From: Heracleum sosnowskyi
Taxonomy: Eukaryota > Streptophyta > Magnoliopsida > Apiales > Apiaceae
Reading direction: 5' to 3'
Assembly (NCBI GenBank): GCA_030848705.1
Contig: CM061240.1
Coordinates: 124,050,998-124,114,997, forward strand
DNA length: 64,000 bases
Every line of letters starts with the position of its first letter. Positions within the stretch are counted from its first letter, which is position 1. A program made the translations under genes and the position numbers. Below, piece by piece: positions 22,001 through 35,008 of the stretch. The notes under the pieces were generated by a model, which did no database searches, was not told the DNA's origin, and worked only from the letters and a program-made list of their open reading frames with translations.

Positions 22001-25000
22001 CAAGCTGCGGCAGGGATTGTAGTCAGAGTTACTTCCGCTGCACAAAGCAAATTCAAGGTATAATGACATGCATAACAAAATATTATGTTTTAGAATGTTC
22101 ACGCTTCTCTTTTCCTGGCACCAATACATCTGAAGAAAATACTTAAATATTGCAGAGTGGCATGTTAATAGATATATATGGATGTGATTTTGCAGCTTCT
22201 CTACTTTGAACAAGAAGCCACTGGAGGTTATGGGTTGGCTCTACAGGTGACAATATACGAAGTTGTTTTGTTGACTATTGTTATAGTATTGGGTTGCCAT
22301 TAGCTACCTTGGGTACTTGAAATGAAATCTATCCTTGAAAATTAAAGCTTGTTGCATTATTTCTGAGATCTTGAGCATAATTATTATCACAATGAGGATC
22401 GTTAGTTTACAATAGTATCTGTGTGGTGGTGCATCTATTTACATATGGATAAGGGGGGGGGGGGGGGGTCAGTGTTGTTAGAGGGGTGCCGAAGTTCACG
22501 CCCACGAGTCTCTCCCCATACCTGATACACTCCCAAATTCCTGCCCCATTCAGTGCAGGGATCGGATTGGTCGGGGGGGGGGGGGGGGGGGGGGGGATGA
22601 TGACCCATGATCCATCCCTATGTGAATTGGTCAGACATGTATTTAGATCCATGAAAAACCTGTGCTGTCAATAAACATATATGCAGACAGTAAATATATC
22701 TGCTAACTAGCAGAACTGAGCACAGATGTATAACAAGGAATATTTGGATACCATAAGCATGTAAGCTAGGGATTGTACCAATTATTTTGTTACTGCTATG
22801 TGATGAAGGTGTTTAAAGTACAATGGAAGGAGAAAGCATAGTTTTTGGCAGAACAAAATAACATAATTGTAGATGCATGAGTGATAATAATAGGACGATT
22901 CAGGGGCTCAGATCACTTTGGCTTTAGAGAAAAGTAATGGTTCAAAAACAAATCTATTCTCTTCAAGAAGCTTTTTTTATTACTTTACAACACGGAACAT
23001 GAGTCGGGAGACTCTGAATTTGGCATTACAAGATCAGTGCGGCTGGGGCTTGAAACTTGAACTGAGATCAGTGTCAATGTTAATGGTTATACATTTATAT
23101 CTTTAATAATTACGTTGACATAAGTTCTTGGTTGCACAGAGTAGCGAACAATAAGATACAATTAGTATGTTTCTCTACTTTTCTAGAGGCATGTGTTAGA
23201 CAGCTGTTAAAATTATATAGTAAAATCAATTCTCAGCTGCATGTATATTGTATAAAGTTATATGATTGTATACTTTAAATTTAAGATATTTTTAGAAGAT
23301 TGAAATAATAGTAAATTTTGTACTCCAGCAATGTAGTAAATTATTAGAAAATATGTGTTAAAAAAATTATTATTAGATAATAAATGTTAATTGGGTAATT
23401 GTATTTAAAATAATAGCATATCTTCGTAGCTTTCACACACTGATGATTCTTGGACTCAAATTGAATCTGTTCTTTTTCCTGGGTTGTATTCAATTCAGCA
23501 GTATTTGCTAATAATATGTCCGTGCAGGAAGATAGTGAGAAGGCTGGCAAAGTGACTTCTGCTGGGATGTATTTCTTACATTTTCAAGTTTATAGGATGG
23601 ATACAGCTGTAAATGCGGTATATGAATTACACTGACATTTAAATATTTCCTCTCAAAGTGATCTTCATCAAACATGTTATCATCTTACTAGTTAATATAT
23701 GGTTGTGCAGTTGGCAATGGCCAAGGACCCTGAAGGTGCTTTCTTCAAAAGGTTAGAAGGCCTACAACCTTGTGAGGTCTCAGAACTAAAAGCTGGCACC
23801 CACGTATTTGCAGTTTACGGTTTGGAAGCTTCATCCTTTTCCATTTTAAACATCTAATAAGCTCACTTAAAATTATGAATTATTTCATTAAACTAAATGT
23901 TAAGTGTACTATAATTATTGCAGGAGATAATTTCTTTAAAACCGCTTCTTACACAATTGAAGCTCTGTGTACAAAGTCATACGAGGATACAACGAATAAC
24001 CTCAAAGATATTGAAGCTCAGATCTTAAGAAAGAGAAATGAGCTACGTCAATTTGAGACAGAATACAGAAAGGTAATGGCCTATAGTTTTGATCTACTGG
24101 TATATCTTTTTGCAGTATAATCTTGTTCACGCATTCCTAATTTGACATTTTGTAGGCATTGGCACGTTATCAAGAAGTGACTAACAGATATAGCCAGGAG
24201 AAGCAAACTGTAAGTTGTCTCCACCCATAGGCAGTGCACTGTCTTTTTTGCCTCCTTATTTATGCATAAGAATAATTATAAAGCAGCATTATCACAATTG
24301 AATAGCTCAAACCATAGGAAAACCATGTAAATGATTTTAACACCGACTTTGCATCTTTGCCCTTCAAGGAGATGGATTTTGTTGACCTTGTTTTCATTGC
24401 GCTTCTTACCATTATAAATTCTGATTTTGTTCTCTGTGACCGTTTATGATTGTTGGTTTGCCTATCATCTATGCTTTGCTCATATTGGGTTATTCATTCT
24501 GCAAATAAGCTGTCATCAGTGGTGAACACATGTTATAGCCATACGTAGTCTTGGCCACCCCCAGCTTTTTCTAAAACTTTACATAATAAAAATGGGGGCA
24601 CTTTTAGTTGGACCAAGTTCTTTGACCCCGCTAAAAAGCCAAACTTAGATGAGAAATTTATGGCTATAGTTGTATAAATGTCCACTGTGTTTTAATATGT
24701 TTTGACAGAGATAATTAAATGGGAAATTGTATTTTACAGTTTTTTTCCTTTTCTATATTATATATATCATGTACAGATATATTATTATTTTTGTATGTAA
24801 TAGAAACTAAAATGACCTATCATCATTTAACCCTGGCCCCTACCTCTCTTGATATGACTGTTATCATATATGCATGAATCATGACTGACATGTCATCAAA
24901 TCATTCAAATTATAATACGTAATACACACATCAAATTCAATATGTTATACACTTGCACCAATAATAAACACTAATTAAGGTTGGTATACACCCAAATAAT

Positions 25001-25760
25001 TGCAATACTATATATTAACATGTATTAACTAGTAGCATGTCAATATTTTTATTAAGTGATAGTATTTTAATTATGATTATTAATGAAGGCTCTAATTCCT
25101 TACATATGTAATTGGTTGCATGAAATTTTAGTTTTTTTAGAATATTATCCAACAGCAACAAGTCGGTACCCACTTCTCTGTAACCCAAACCAACAGGGCC
25201 CAAATATCAGAAGCTAGTCGATGACTTAAAAGTTAAAACATACGTGTGTTCGAAAAGGCAGCATGTTAGAAGTGGGGGCAATTGATCCCACTGAACTTGC
25301 AAACATATACATATCTATTATTTTAAGTTAATTTAAATTGAAATTTACTAGAGAATTGATTCTTGACCCTTTCAGAACTAAAATATAGAAACCTATATAA
25401 TTAATATATATTGAATGTTTTGAAATTGACTCTACTGACAAAATTTTATGGCTCCCCTGCTTATGCTAGACATCGGAACTCGAATTTAATTTGTCATGGT
25501 TATGTTTGCTGTACTAGGTTGAAGATCTATTGAAACAACGAGATAGCATACATTCTACATTTACAGTAAGTAAGCCGGCTAGTCAAACTAGTGTGGATGC
25601 TTCTAGTGTTAGCAATGAGAGTAGTAGCAAAATACCTGCTGAAGATTGTAAAGGGGAGAGCCCCGGGGAAGATGGTAGCTCAGATGGAAAAGATAAGTCT
25701 AGCAAGAAGAGATGGTTAACCTTCAACCTAAAAGGTTCAGCAGATAAAAAAAGTGGTTGA
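19085..25760 (+). CDS. ARG1: ARG1-like DnaJ protein (chaperone protein DnaJ 15 type), eleven exons
   Basis: Exons: 19085-19212, 19640-19763, 21614-21696, 21770-21881, 21953-22057, 22196-22246, 23528-23617, 23711-23819, 23924-24072, 24156-24209 and 25518-25760. All junctions are GT-AG and in phase, and the product is 415 residues, close to the roughly 410 of Arabidopsis ARG1. An N-terminal J domain (about 17-82) has the Hsp70-activating HPD motif at 45-47, split by intron 1. The middle (about 85-290) is highly conserved in the ARG1/ARL family (VPIKTT, KVEKQCAHFFGVT, GDNFFKTASYTIEAL). A coiled coil follows at about 291-348, then a Ser/Gly/Lys-rich tail. In Arabidopsis ARG1 is a peripheral endomembrane and cytoskeleton-associated co-chaperone needed for root and hypocotyl gravitropism. 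The coding sequence has no lesion. The ARL1/ARL2 paralogues are alternatives to an exact ARG1 orthologue. Confidence 0.92.
22453..22596 (+). repeat. Two poly-G tracts (G16 and G24) in intron 6 of the ARG1-like gene
   Basis: Uninterrupted G runs lie at 22453-22468 and 22573-22596, about 105 bp apart, in the 1281-bp intron 22247-23527. The DNA between them is GC-richer than the surrounding intron. Exact lengths may be affected by sequencing of homopolymers. Confidence 0.85.
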
Positions 25761-26096
25761 AAAGAAATTGATTGTGGATAGTCTTGTATCGTACACTGGG
25801 GGACTGGAATTTCATTCCAGTCTTGGGCTCGCGTTTCATATGGGATATTGGTTTGTTGCCAGCAGAGCGCTCGGGTGTTCCTTGTCATTTGTTTCTCCCG
25901 TTGGGGATTTTTTTGGCTCAGGTTTGTTGTCATTCATTGTTATTATTCATTCTGTGAAGTATGGGAAATTAATGTTTTTTTTTTAATTTCTATTCATTGA
26001 ATCTTTATCCCCAATTTGAGAATTTATATGGTAGATAGTATTGAATTTGTCAACATGTAATAGTTATATTTTTGAATAGATCTTTTGGCCAGATGT

Positions 26097-26102
26097 AATA
26101 AA
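26097..26102 (+). terminator. Candidate polyadenylation signal of the ARG1-like gene
   Basis: AATAAA lies about 340 bp after the stop codon of the ARG1-like gene, a plausible plant 3' UTR length. Confidence 0.4.
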
Positions 26103-27581
26103 AAAAATTCTGTAATTGAATATTTTTGCTTACATGTGTTCTAGACATTCTTTAGGTGAGAATGTAGAGATTAGAAGCTTAAGCTTCCATTATATACCTG
26201 TATAGCTCAAGTCAGATGCATGAAAATATTATTGATTTATATGCATGTGTTTTTTGCGTGTATGATGAGTGTATCATAAGGGTGTGAACAAGTCGAGCTA
26301 TTTGTGAGCAGTTTAAGTTGGGCTTGTAAAAATTTGGAATCGACCAGAAAATTATTGAGCCGAGGTCGAGCTCTCTTAGTATTTTATTGAGCCGACTCAA
26401 GCTCCAAATTACTTGCTCGTACAGCTTGCGAGCCTATCAATTTTTTTTAATTATTGTTTATACATCACATATTGCATATAGTTCAAATTTATATGTATTT
26501 TACTTATCTTGCCGAACTGAACTTGAGTTGAACCTATCACATTCAAAATTGTCAATGTTAAGAATTGTCAATTTGAGCTTTCGTGTCGAATTGAGTTTTT
26601 TAACTTTAGTCGAGTTAAACTTTGAGCTTATTGTCTATGGTTTGATTGAACTCAAATGTAAACTTTTTAGTCTAGCTCGAGCATGACAAATATTGTCTAT
26701 GGTTCGATTGAACTCAAATTTAAACTTTTTAGTCTAGCTCGAGCATGACAAGGTTCAAATCGATGTAATTTGCACCTGTGTTCGCGCGCTTAAAATTTAC
26801 AGAAGCCAACTCTACCAAACTGACTTGTTAAGTACTTAAAAGAAGACTTGAAACATATGGACTTGTTGAGTCATACCCACTCCTTTTGAAATGCTTAATA
26901 TGAACATCTACTGAAAAGAAGATTTCAACAAGCCAGAAGACTAAGTCATGAGATTTGGAAGTAGTTAATTTATACTTTATACTAATTAAATATTAATTCT
27001 TTTTTCAGATCCTTCCAAAGTGATGTTTGTAAGAAAGATAATTTAAAACTTAATGGAGCATGTATTATTGAAGGATTAAGTAGGTAACGTATTAGCTTCA
27101 TTGGTTGCTACTTAGTTTTCTTCTTTGATAAGCAGAAGCTGGTGGGCCGTGGCAGAGGATTTGGGGGATCTTAAAATCATAATAGGGCCGGGGATCACCT
27201 CAATCACCAAGTTTTCATATTGGATGGTGGATACGATTACAGCATTCAAAGTACATTATTCATAGACCATTATATAGTAATTAACCATTAATTTAATTTA
27301 ATCCATTGGTATGCTTGACTCATTGTTCTTGTTTACATCTACTTAACCAAGAAATTTTCCCATATTTGAAATGCATATATGAAAAACATGTATCACATGT
27401 ATTGAGATGGTTTCTTGAACCAACGGTATCTCCATAAGAACATATTTTTCGCTTTATCGTGTTTATTTACTCTTTAGCTTAAATAATTAATTTGAATTAC
27501 ATACTACTAATTCGAGAAGTTGAGAGAGAGAGAGAGTTAACTTGAATTACATACTACTAATTCAAGAAATTGAGAGAGAGA
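26103..27581. other. Intergenic with two small tandem duplications
   Basis: No supported gene. A 62-bp unit beginning ATTGTCTATGG and ending near AGCTCGAGCATGACAA is present twice in tandem (26630 and 26692). Several GAGCT/CGAGC motifs surround it. A 50-bp unit beginning GAATTACATACTACTAATTC and ending in (GA)n occurs twice at about 27494 and 27544, directly before the gypsy LTR. Confidence 0.6.
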
Positions 27582-27992
27582 CAGAAATCAATACTCCAAT
27601 TGATAAAATAACAGGAAAGTAATTGCAAGTAATTAAAAGGAAAACAAATAAATTAAATTACCGGTGGAAATAAAGTACTGAAATTACAAGGAAAAAGACA
27701 ATAATGCAGAAAGGAAAACACAGATAATGAAAACAATATCTCCAAGTCTGCCTATCTCTCTCCACCAACTTTCTATATATACTCCCTTGCATCAAGATCG
27801 AAGTGGCACTCATCGTGCATCCACGTGGCACTCATATAGTAGTTGACTTCTTATACCGTTATGGCACACGATCCCAACATGATATTGGTAATCACTCCCC
27901 TAAACGACAGCGTTTCACTCTTTCACTTATAATTATTTAGAAATAACTAAATAAATTATATTAAAACTATTTATCTAGTTAAAATAGTTACA
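27582..27992 (-). repeat. 3' LTR of the gypsy element (left in window)
   Basis: Read on the minus strand it starts TGTAACTATTTTAACT just after a purine tract (GCAGGAGGCAT), the polypurine tract of the element. It matches 38760-39133 along its whole length with several indels. The outer end has degenerated from the expected ...GGTTACA. The start coordinate is approximate. Confidence 0.8.
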
Positions 27993-28021
27993 ATGCCTCC
28001 TGCTTTTCAAAATCCTTGTCA

Positions 28022-29332
28022 TCAAGGATTGAAATCTGAAAATTGTTCCATGATGATTGCAACATCTTCCCAGGTAGCATCCTTAGGGATAGAATGGGAC
28101 CACTGCACCAACCACTGCACTATAGCACAATTGTTTCTTTTGATTGATCTCCTATGCAAAACTTTCAATAGATAAACTAAAAACTGCCCCTTAGGACCCA
28201 GTTTGGGCAATGCAGTAGAGATTGTATACTTGGATCCCACCTTCTTTTTGAGTAAGCTAATATGAAACACTGGGTGTACCAAACTACCAGTTGGTAATTG
28301 TAACTTATAGGCAACAGGACCAACCCTTTCTAAAACTTGATAAGGACCATAGTACTTGTGGGCAAGTTTTAGGTACCTTCTGATTGCTACTGAAATCTGC
28401 ATGTAGGGTTGTAGCTTAAGAAATACCTAATCCCCCTTCTGTAATTCAACTTCCCTCCTTTTCTTGTCAACATAAAACTTGTACTTGTGTTGGGCCTGTT
28501 TAATAGCATCTTGGAGCAAATCATTCACTGCTTCTCTTTTTACTTGAAAGTCCTCTACTGTCACATTAGCAACTCTATGATTAGTAGGAATGCAAAATTG
28601 TCTAGGCTTCACTCCTCATTTTGAGGGTTGTGCTGTAAGAGGAGTTATACCACCACTCTGCAAGTGGGAGCCACCTACATCAGTGCTTGGGTCTGCAGCT
28701 AGCCATAGATCTGAGGTAGTGTTCTAAACACCTGTTTAACCTCTCAGTCTGGCCATCAGACTGAGGGTGATAAACAGTGCTAAGTTGCAGCTTAGTACCA
28801 GTAACAGCATAGTACCAGTAGCAGCAAATAATGATTTCCAGAAAGCACTTGTGAATATTCTATCTGTGTCAGATACAATAGATTTTGGCATGCCATGTAA
28901 TCTATAAACCACATCTAAAAAAGCCCGAGCTACTTGAGCAGCTATATAAGGATGAGAGAGTGGAATAAAGTGCCCCATCTTTGTCAGTCTATCCACAATG
29001 ACCATGATGCAATCTTTATTTTCAGAATTAGGTAATCCTTCAATGAAGTCAAGTGAAATGTCTTCCCAAATCTGTTGTGGGATGGGGAGTGGCTGCAGCA
29101 AACCCCCAGGAAATTGTGTTCTTGTTTTTACCCTTTGACAGATGTCACAACAAGCCACATAATCATTCATTTTTTTCCTCAAGCCAGTCCAGGTAAAGAA
29201 CTGTGAAACCTTCTTGAGTGTCACTTCTTGTCCAGAATGACCTCTATATGGACTATCATGACATTCCCACACAATTTTCTGCCTTATCTCCCATTGGCTG
29301 CCCACATAAATCTTATCTACATATTTAATCAA
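28022..29332 (-). pseudogene. pol: Gypsy integrase and chromodomain, broken
   Basis: Reading leftward from 29332, the integrase H2C2 zinc region (HSGQE, CDICQRVK) and core (LDFIEGLP, VDRLTKMGHF, IVSDTDRIF) are followed by a frame loss near 28736. The GPY/F module (KYYGPYQVLERVG) lies downstream, and a chromodomain ends with ATWEDV near 28070. At least one stop (near 28424) and one frameshift (28613-28735) separate the pieces. The chromodomain would have tethered integrase to modified histone tails. It cannot be translated as one protein now. Confidence 0.85.
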
Positions 29333-29454
29333 CCCTTTATTGAACTGGTAGTGTTTATACTACTCTGCTCATCTTGGGCTGCCAAACCATTAATAATATT
29401 TTGAGCTTCAGTATCACCTTGGTAACTGTCTGTTACCTCATTCAGCCAGACTTG

Positions 29455-29868
29455 TTAAGAAACTGAAATCTCATTGAACTCACCTTTTTGACAGTGCTCA
29501 GGAACCCTAGATAAAGCATCTACAACCAAGTTTTCTTCACCTTTTTTGTAACATATCTCATAATCCAATCCCATAAGTTTAGCCAACCACTTTTGTTGCA
29601 ATAATGTTGACAATCTTTGCTTCAGTAAGAACTTCAAACTTTGATGATTAGTCCTAATAAGGAAATGGTTGCCTTGAAAATAGTAATGCCATTTTTGTGT
29701 GGCCATTAAAATTGCAAGCAATTCTTTCTCATAAGTAGATAATGCTTGATGTCTTGGTGTTAGGCCTTTACTTAAGAAAGTAATAGGTCTTCCATTCTGA
29801 ATGAGCACAGCTCCAATCCCCACTCCACTAGCATCTGTTTCAAAAAAAAAAGGCTAACTATAGTTAGG
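29455..29868 (-). pseudogene. pol: Gypsy RNase H fragment, 5' part displaced by a CACTA insertion
   Basis: The TDASGVGIGAVL block of the RNase H fold lies just left of the CACTA boundary; HQALSTYEKELLAI and TNHQSLKFLL follow. The upstream RT part of the same protein resumes at 35009, on the far side of the CACTA element. The frame ends near 29455. Confidence 0.82.
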
Positions 29869-30936
29869 TAACACTACTATAAAAACTGGATTAGACAATG
29901 GCTAAAAACCGATGTCTGACAAAAATAGGACTGATGTATATGTGGCTGTAGAGAAAGATCGGGCTTTTAGACATCAGTTTTAAACCGATGTTGAGAACGT
30001 GTTTAGACATTGGTTTATAACAAACATCTGATGTCGTTTCTATATTTTTCTAAGTTATAGACATCATTTTTATGGAGGAACTAATGTCTAGGTATGGAAT
30101 ATAACATCTCTGCTTTGTGCAAACTGATGTTAAAAGAGGCATAGACATCTGACCTTTTTATGTTTGTAATGTCGTTCGATGTCTATCATTCTGATTTACA
30201 TCGGTTGCAGTTTGATAAATCGATGTCATCAAATATATTACTATGTCATCAAACTGCTGTTTATGCTTAACTTTGACAATCATTTTGTTGTTAAAAACTG
30301 ATGTGTTAAGTTCAATTTTTAGCATGATGTATTCATTTATATATGCACCCAAAAAACTGAAATCAAAAAATTGGATTCCAGATACCAAAAGAACCTATCG
30401 CATTATCATTGCAAAACCCAACAATTCAACCAAAGTTTACATCAACCGGATTAATTAATAAGTACTATATTTATTAAACTACGACCATAACCACAAACCA
30501 AAGTACCATATATATCTAATTAAGTAGCATAAATCATCAAAATTAAACAATATGATCTAGATACCAAAAGAACCGGTCGCATTATCATTGTCAAAAGCCA
30601 ACAATTCAACCAAAGTTTATATCAACTGGAAAAAGTACCATATTCGACCAAACTACGACCATAACCATAGATCAAAGTACCACAACTAATTAAGTAGCAT
30701 AAACCATCAAAATTAACCAAGGGTACTTTGATTACTAGTACTTCCACTACCAACCAACAACTGTGCCAGAGTTCCATATTAAGTTACCAACTAGACATGT
30801 TCGACAGTAACAACCAAGTCAACATTCAACAAAAGAAAGCCCCAGTTTACATAAAATTTTCAATATGCTTCAGAACCTTCTAACGCACCTCGTCCAGTAA
30901 TCCGATCTTGTAAGATGTCTGAGTCTTTAGAAGCCA

Positions 30937-31569
30937 TTACAAACATTTAACAGCAAAAAATCGTGTAAATATTCGAATTTTTTTAGAACGTATAAATTTT
31001 ATATGTACTTGCACAACAATTATTTGCAACACATGATCTTTGGGAAGTAAAGATCCAACAGAAGAGAGGAGATCAGTAAAGGCACTATCGCTAATACAAA
31101 ACCTAGCTTTCCAATTGTGTAGTTTCAACATCGACTCTAACTTAGTGCACTCACTGTCCTTAAATAAAGGTTGCTCTGCATCGGCCACAACCTCTTGAAG
31201 TCTTGAGAATCGTCATCGTTATCACCCATGTCATACGCTGCTTCACAAACGTCAAATGCTTCTGATGTTGGAATCGGCCCTGAAGGAATGTGCCCTGAAG
31301 TACTGCCAATAAATGACTTTATTGACGTACTACTTGGACACTTTTCTCCATGCCATATCCAGTTGACATACCCCAAACTAAAACCATTCTTATAAAGATG
31401 ACCCCTAATTATGTTCACAGAATATTTTTTGAAATTACCACAACGTGCACATGGTTATGGGATTTTTTTTATGATTCTTAGTATTTTCTTCCGTATATAT
31501 TAGGAACTGCTCAACCCTAATTTCATATTCTAAAGAATCCATATCTTTTGAAATCCACGACTTATCCAT
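30937..31569 (-). pseudogene. CACTA transposase N-terminal remnant
   Basis: A minus-strand start MDKSWI at 31569 is typical of the transposase-associated domain. After a frame change, a Cys pair (CARCGN) and the conserved GYVNWIWHGE segment follow. Then comes an acidic linker and a block resembling the start of the TNP2-like transposase region (CTKLESMLKLHNWKA). The remnant is interrupted by frameshifts and no catalytic part is seen. Confidence 0.7.
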
Positions 31570-33106
31570 ATATCCGTAAATCAACCTACCTGATATTATT
31601 ATTTCAAACATCAAAATAGATATATCGATAATTGTATAAGTCGTTAAATTATATTTATAATTTAATATGGTATGGATATTCTAGTTCTTAACGGTGCAGA
31701 ATTATTAGCTATGATTATTATGTCATTAAAATATCCTAATATCCTAATAATATATAGAATTAAACAAATAAACAATCAAATTGCAAATAAACAATCACAT
31801 CGCAAATAAATAATCATTTAAAATGTTCAGGAAAATATAAACAAGAATTGATAAATAAATAGGCATGTGCATACTTAAGTTGGTAAAAAAGTTATTCAAT
31901 ATCAGAAATGAGCAACTAACATGTTCAGGTGTAACAGGATTAACGTATAAACAATACTTTTTTGGAACATAAAACTAGCACATGCATCTAAGGTGTTTTT
32001 TTAAACAAGAGGACGCGAAAGCATAAAACGTAAAGTTGAGCAGTTAATAACCTCAAGAAAAGCTTCAAATAGAAGATGTTAACTGTAGTTACTATACGCA
32101 CACGAGGGAATGCTCCTGCAAAGTTTTGAAAAATATACTCAGGAACATAATATAATACTTGTTCATGGGTCAATCACAAAACAGGGGTGGCCTCACACAG
32201 CTAAAATTGCAGATCAGTTGTGTGTTCTTAAGTTATTGATACAGAAAATTATTATGTTAAGCCTACCTTAATAAGTTATTGATCTCTATTGAATAAGATT
32301 ATCTCTATCGTTTTAATTAAATTTGCTTATTCGTCTTGAGAGTCATAAAGAGTAGTAGTATCTTTACATTTCACCTAATTAGTACTAGTGTCTTTCGATT
32401 TTGTACTAATGATTAATGCCTTTTTAAATTTTATACATATTTACACTTGCAAACTCAACAATTATGAACTCTGTTAATGCTAAATTAACTTAACCACAAC
32501 ATTCATTCCTAAATCAGTCACAAAACGTATTTTGAACAAACACTAACTTTAACTAATTGTCAGACTAACTTTATTATATCGTTTACGATAGATCTTTTAT
32601 ATTCATTCACAACTCCATCATCTACCAAAAGTAACAATTTAATTTTCTTAATTTTTTATAAAGATAAATGCAAAAACCCAAAAAATATTTATATAAAATC
32701 AACATATAAACAAAAAATTGATAAATACTACATGCACACAAAAACCTAACATATATATACATAAACATTCATATAAAATACTACATGCATACCAAAAATC
32801 GAAAAATACATATATACATGCAGAAAAAAAAATCGAAGAATCACTTACTAATTTGAAGCTAAAGAATCAACCAAGAAAACCAATCTGTCAAAAGAAATTA
32901 ATTCGCCTAATTAGAAATAAAAAAAATGAAATTTGAAAAGAAATCGGAAGAACACTTATTAAGCTACTAATCGGAGAGAATCGACTAATTAAGCTACTAT
33001 TTAAGCTTCCATTCGCCTAATTATATTGATTTAGGGTATTGATTTAATTGAATCAGGTTTAATTTAGGGTTTCGTTTAGGGGTTTCGATTTAGGGTGAGA
33101 GAGGTG

Positions 33107-33107
33107 G

Positions 33108-33160
<53 letters not shown>

Positions 33161-33199
33161 GGCTGAGAGAAATAGAGTGAAATATGATAGAGAGAGGTG

Positions 33200-33243
<44 letters not shown>

Positions 33244-33286
33244 ATGTGAGAGAGTGAAATGTGTGAAAGAGGGGGGGGGGAATATG
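33107..33286 (+). repeat. (GA)n microsatellites with a short poly-G, inside the CACTA element
   Basis: Two long GA runs (about 33109-33156 and 33205-33238) are separated by a GGTGGCTGAGAGA unit that occurs more than once. A G10 run follows near 33271. Reading frames across it are low-complexity Ser/Leu artefacts. Confidence 0.85.
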
Positions 33287-33308
33287 TTTGTGAGTGGAGG
33301 CGGGGAAC

Positions 33309-34615
33309 TGTTGTCGGTTTTACAACCTTAACACAAGAGCACGTATCGCAACAAGTAGTAAATAAGTTCGTTCCCACGAGGACTACAAATAAGCTGTTAA
33401 ATACCACTTACTATCTTTCTTTCAATTCAAGTCTGATAAAAATCAAGTAAAGTTTTTATTAAATTACCACTAACAATTGAGCTAACACAATATCGAATAA
33501 TAAATTCCAAGAGAATGAAAACTAGGCCTTAACTTCATCTAATGTCCTTTAACAAGCTTCTTCTTTAACCTCTATTCTCGTGGTCTAATTGCTAGTCTAA
33601 GGCTATCAAATACGCACAAGGACCTTCCGAATCTCAAGTGACTCTAATTTATGAATTAACTCCCATATTCCTATGTAGAATTTAAATCCATAAACAACAT
33701 TAAGTTTCGTCTTAATTGGACTACCTAGGGTGTTTAGGTATATTTCTATCCTAACCACAAATTAATATAAATATTAATCCTAGGTTATATTGATTGGGTC
33801 TTAACTTAGGGTTTCTTTTCCAAGTCCACCTAAATTACTGATTCAATCTCAAGGGTGATCAATCTTTGAGAAGCATTACACGCAAACCAATACAAACAAT
33901 CAATATGACCACAAGAACAAAGAATTAAAGAATACAACTTATGTATTAACAAAAGAATCCATTAAAGGTCTAGAGAGAAAATTAGTTCATCATCTCAAAA
34001 GAAACCAATACACAAGAGTATGTAAACATGATGGAAAATAAGGAGAGAAGATGAAATCTGTAATCGCAGCAATCTCCAAAGCTTTTTCCCTCTTGAGCGC
34101 AGCCTCTCTTTTTCTCTTCTCTCAAATGTATGTAATACCTAATTGTATCTGATGTATATATATGTATCTAATAAAATTATTTTAATATTTTGAGGAAAAT
34201 ACAATATGTTTCCTAAATTGATTCTGCTTTTCCAAGGAAATTCGTAACTGACTGTTCCTCAGTAATTCTGACCCGTTCCAGTTGTAATTTGATATCTGGA
34301 CCACTTAAGAATTAAAGAGAATTCTGTTATCTTCGCGTGGGCTATTAAATCGTCCAATTCTGACTTCTGGAACTTAAGATATGGCCCAAACAGTGAAGTA
34401 CTTGCGTGCAACCCAACAAATCCGAATTTTCTTCTAATAAATCTCCAAATAAAGCTCTTTATTCTCCAATCCTTCCAAGTTTAGGATTCCTTACTTCCTA
34501 CAATAAAACATCAGAATTTATTTAATAAAAGTCCAATTAAATGCAAAATATAATAAATATGAGGAATAAAATCATATAAAATATATATAAATATATACTC
34601 TATCAGGAACAAAAT
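33309..34615 (-). mobile_element. Solo LTR of an Athila-like gypsy element
   Basis: On the plus strand it starts TGTTGTCGG and ends TATCA, that is TGATA...CAACA when read on the minus strand. It is flanked by a perfect 5-bp duplication, GGAAC (33304-33308 and 34616-34620). Its sequence is clearly related to the LTR at 56676-57935 (shared CTGTTTGGGCCATA, a CAGTCCT...GAACGA block and TTGCGAT near the end). No internal region is present, so unequal recombination between two LTRs is the likely origin. It lies within the CACTA element. Confidence 0.88.
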
Positions 34616-35008
34616 TTTCATAAAGGGGGAAATGTTTTATTAGAAAGGGGGGAATGTTTTTATTACAAAAGGGGGAAAAATTTGTCCGTGTGTTTCTTAT
34701 TTTTTTTAAAAGAAGCTAAGACATCGGTTGTACTAACAACCGTTATGTTTGTTTTTTAGACATCAGTTGATAATAACAGTCGTTGTGTTTGTTTTTTATA
34801 ATGAAGCGGAGACATCGGTTCCACTAAAAACCGTTGTGTTTGAGTTTTAAAAAGTTTCAGGGACATCGGTTGTTTTAACATACGTTGTCTAAAATGCCAT
34901 TTTACATCGTTTATTTATTTTCTGATGTTACAAACGTCTTTAACATCAATGACTTTCCCAATTGATGTTAAAAGGGTGATGTCTATTCCAGTTTTTCTAG
35001 TAGTGTAA

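Larger units (their letters stand above)
29872..35005 (-). mobile_element. CACTA (En/Spm) DNA transposon, deletion derivative
   Basis: The left end reads CACTACTATAAAAACTGG and the right end, on the other strand, CACTACTAGAAAAACTGG. The insert is flanked by a perfect 3-bp duplication, TAA, at 29869-29871 and 35006-35008. Subterminal regions carry many short repeats of the GACATCGGTT/AACCGATGTC type (29920-30200 and 34720-34990), as expected for CACTA transposase binding. It is 5134 bp, of which 1307 bp is a later solo LTR. Only the start of a transposase remains, so it is non-autonomous. It is inserted in the polymerase region of the gypsy element. Confidence 0.92.

Noticed and set aside
22407..22674. 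Pro-rich and Gly-rich ORFs overlapping the poly-G tracts
   Set aside because: They are homopolymer artefacts inside an intron of the ARG1-like gene.
33090..33407. Ser/Leu-repeat ORF
   Set aside because: It is only the translation of (GA)n microsatellites.
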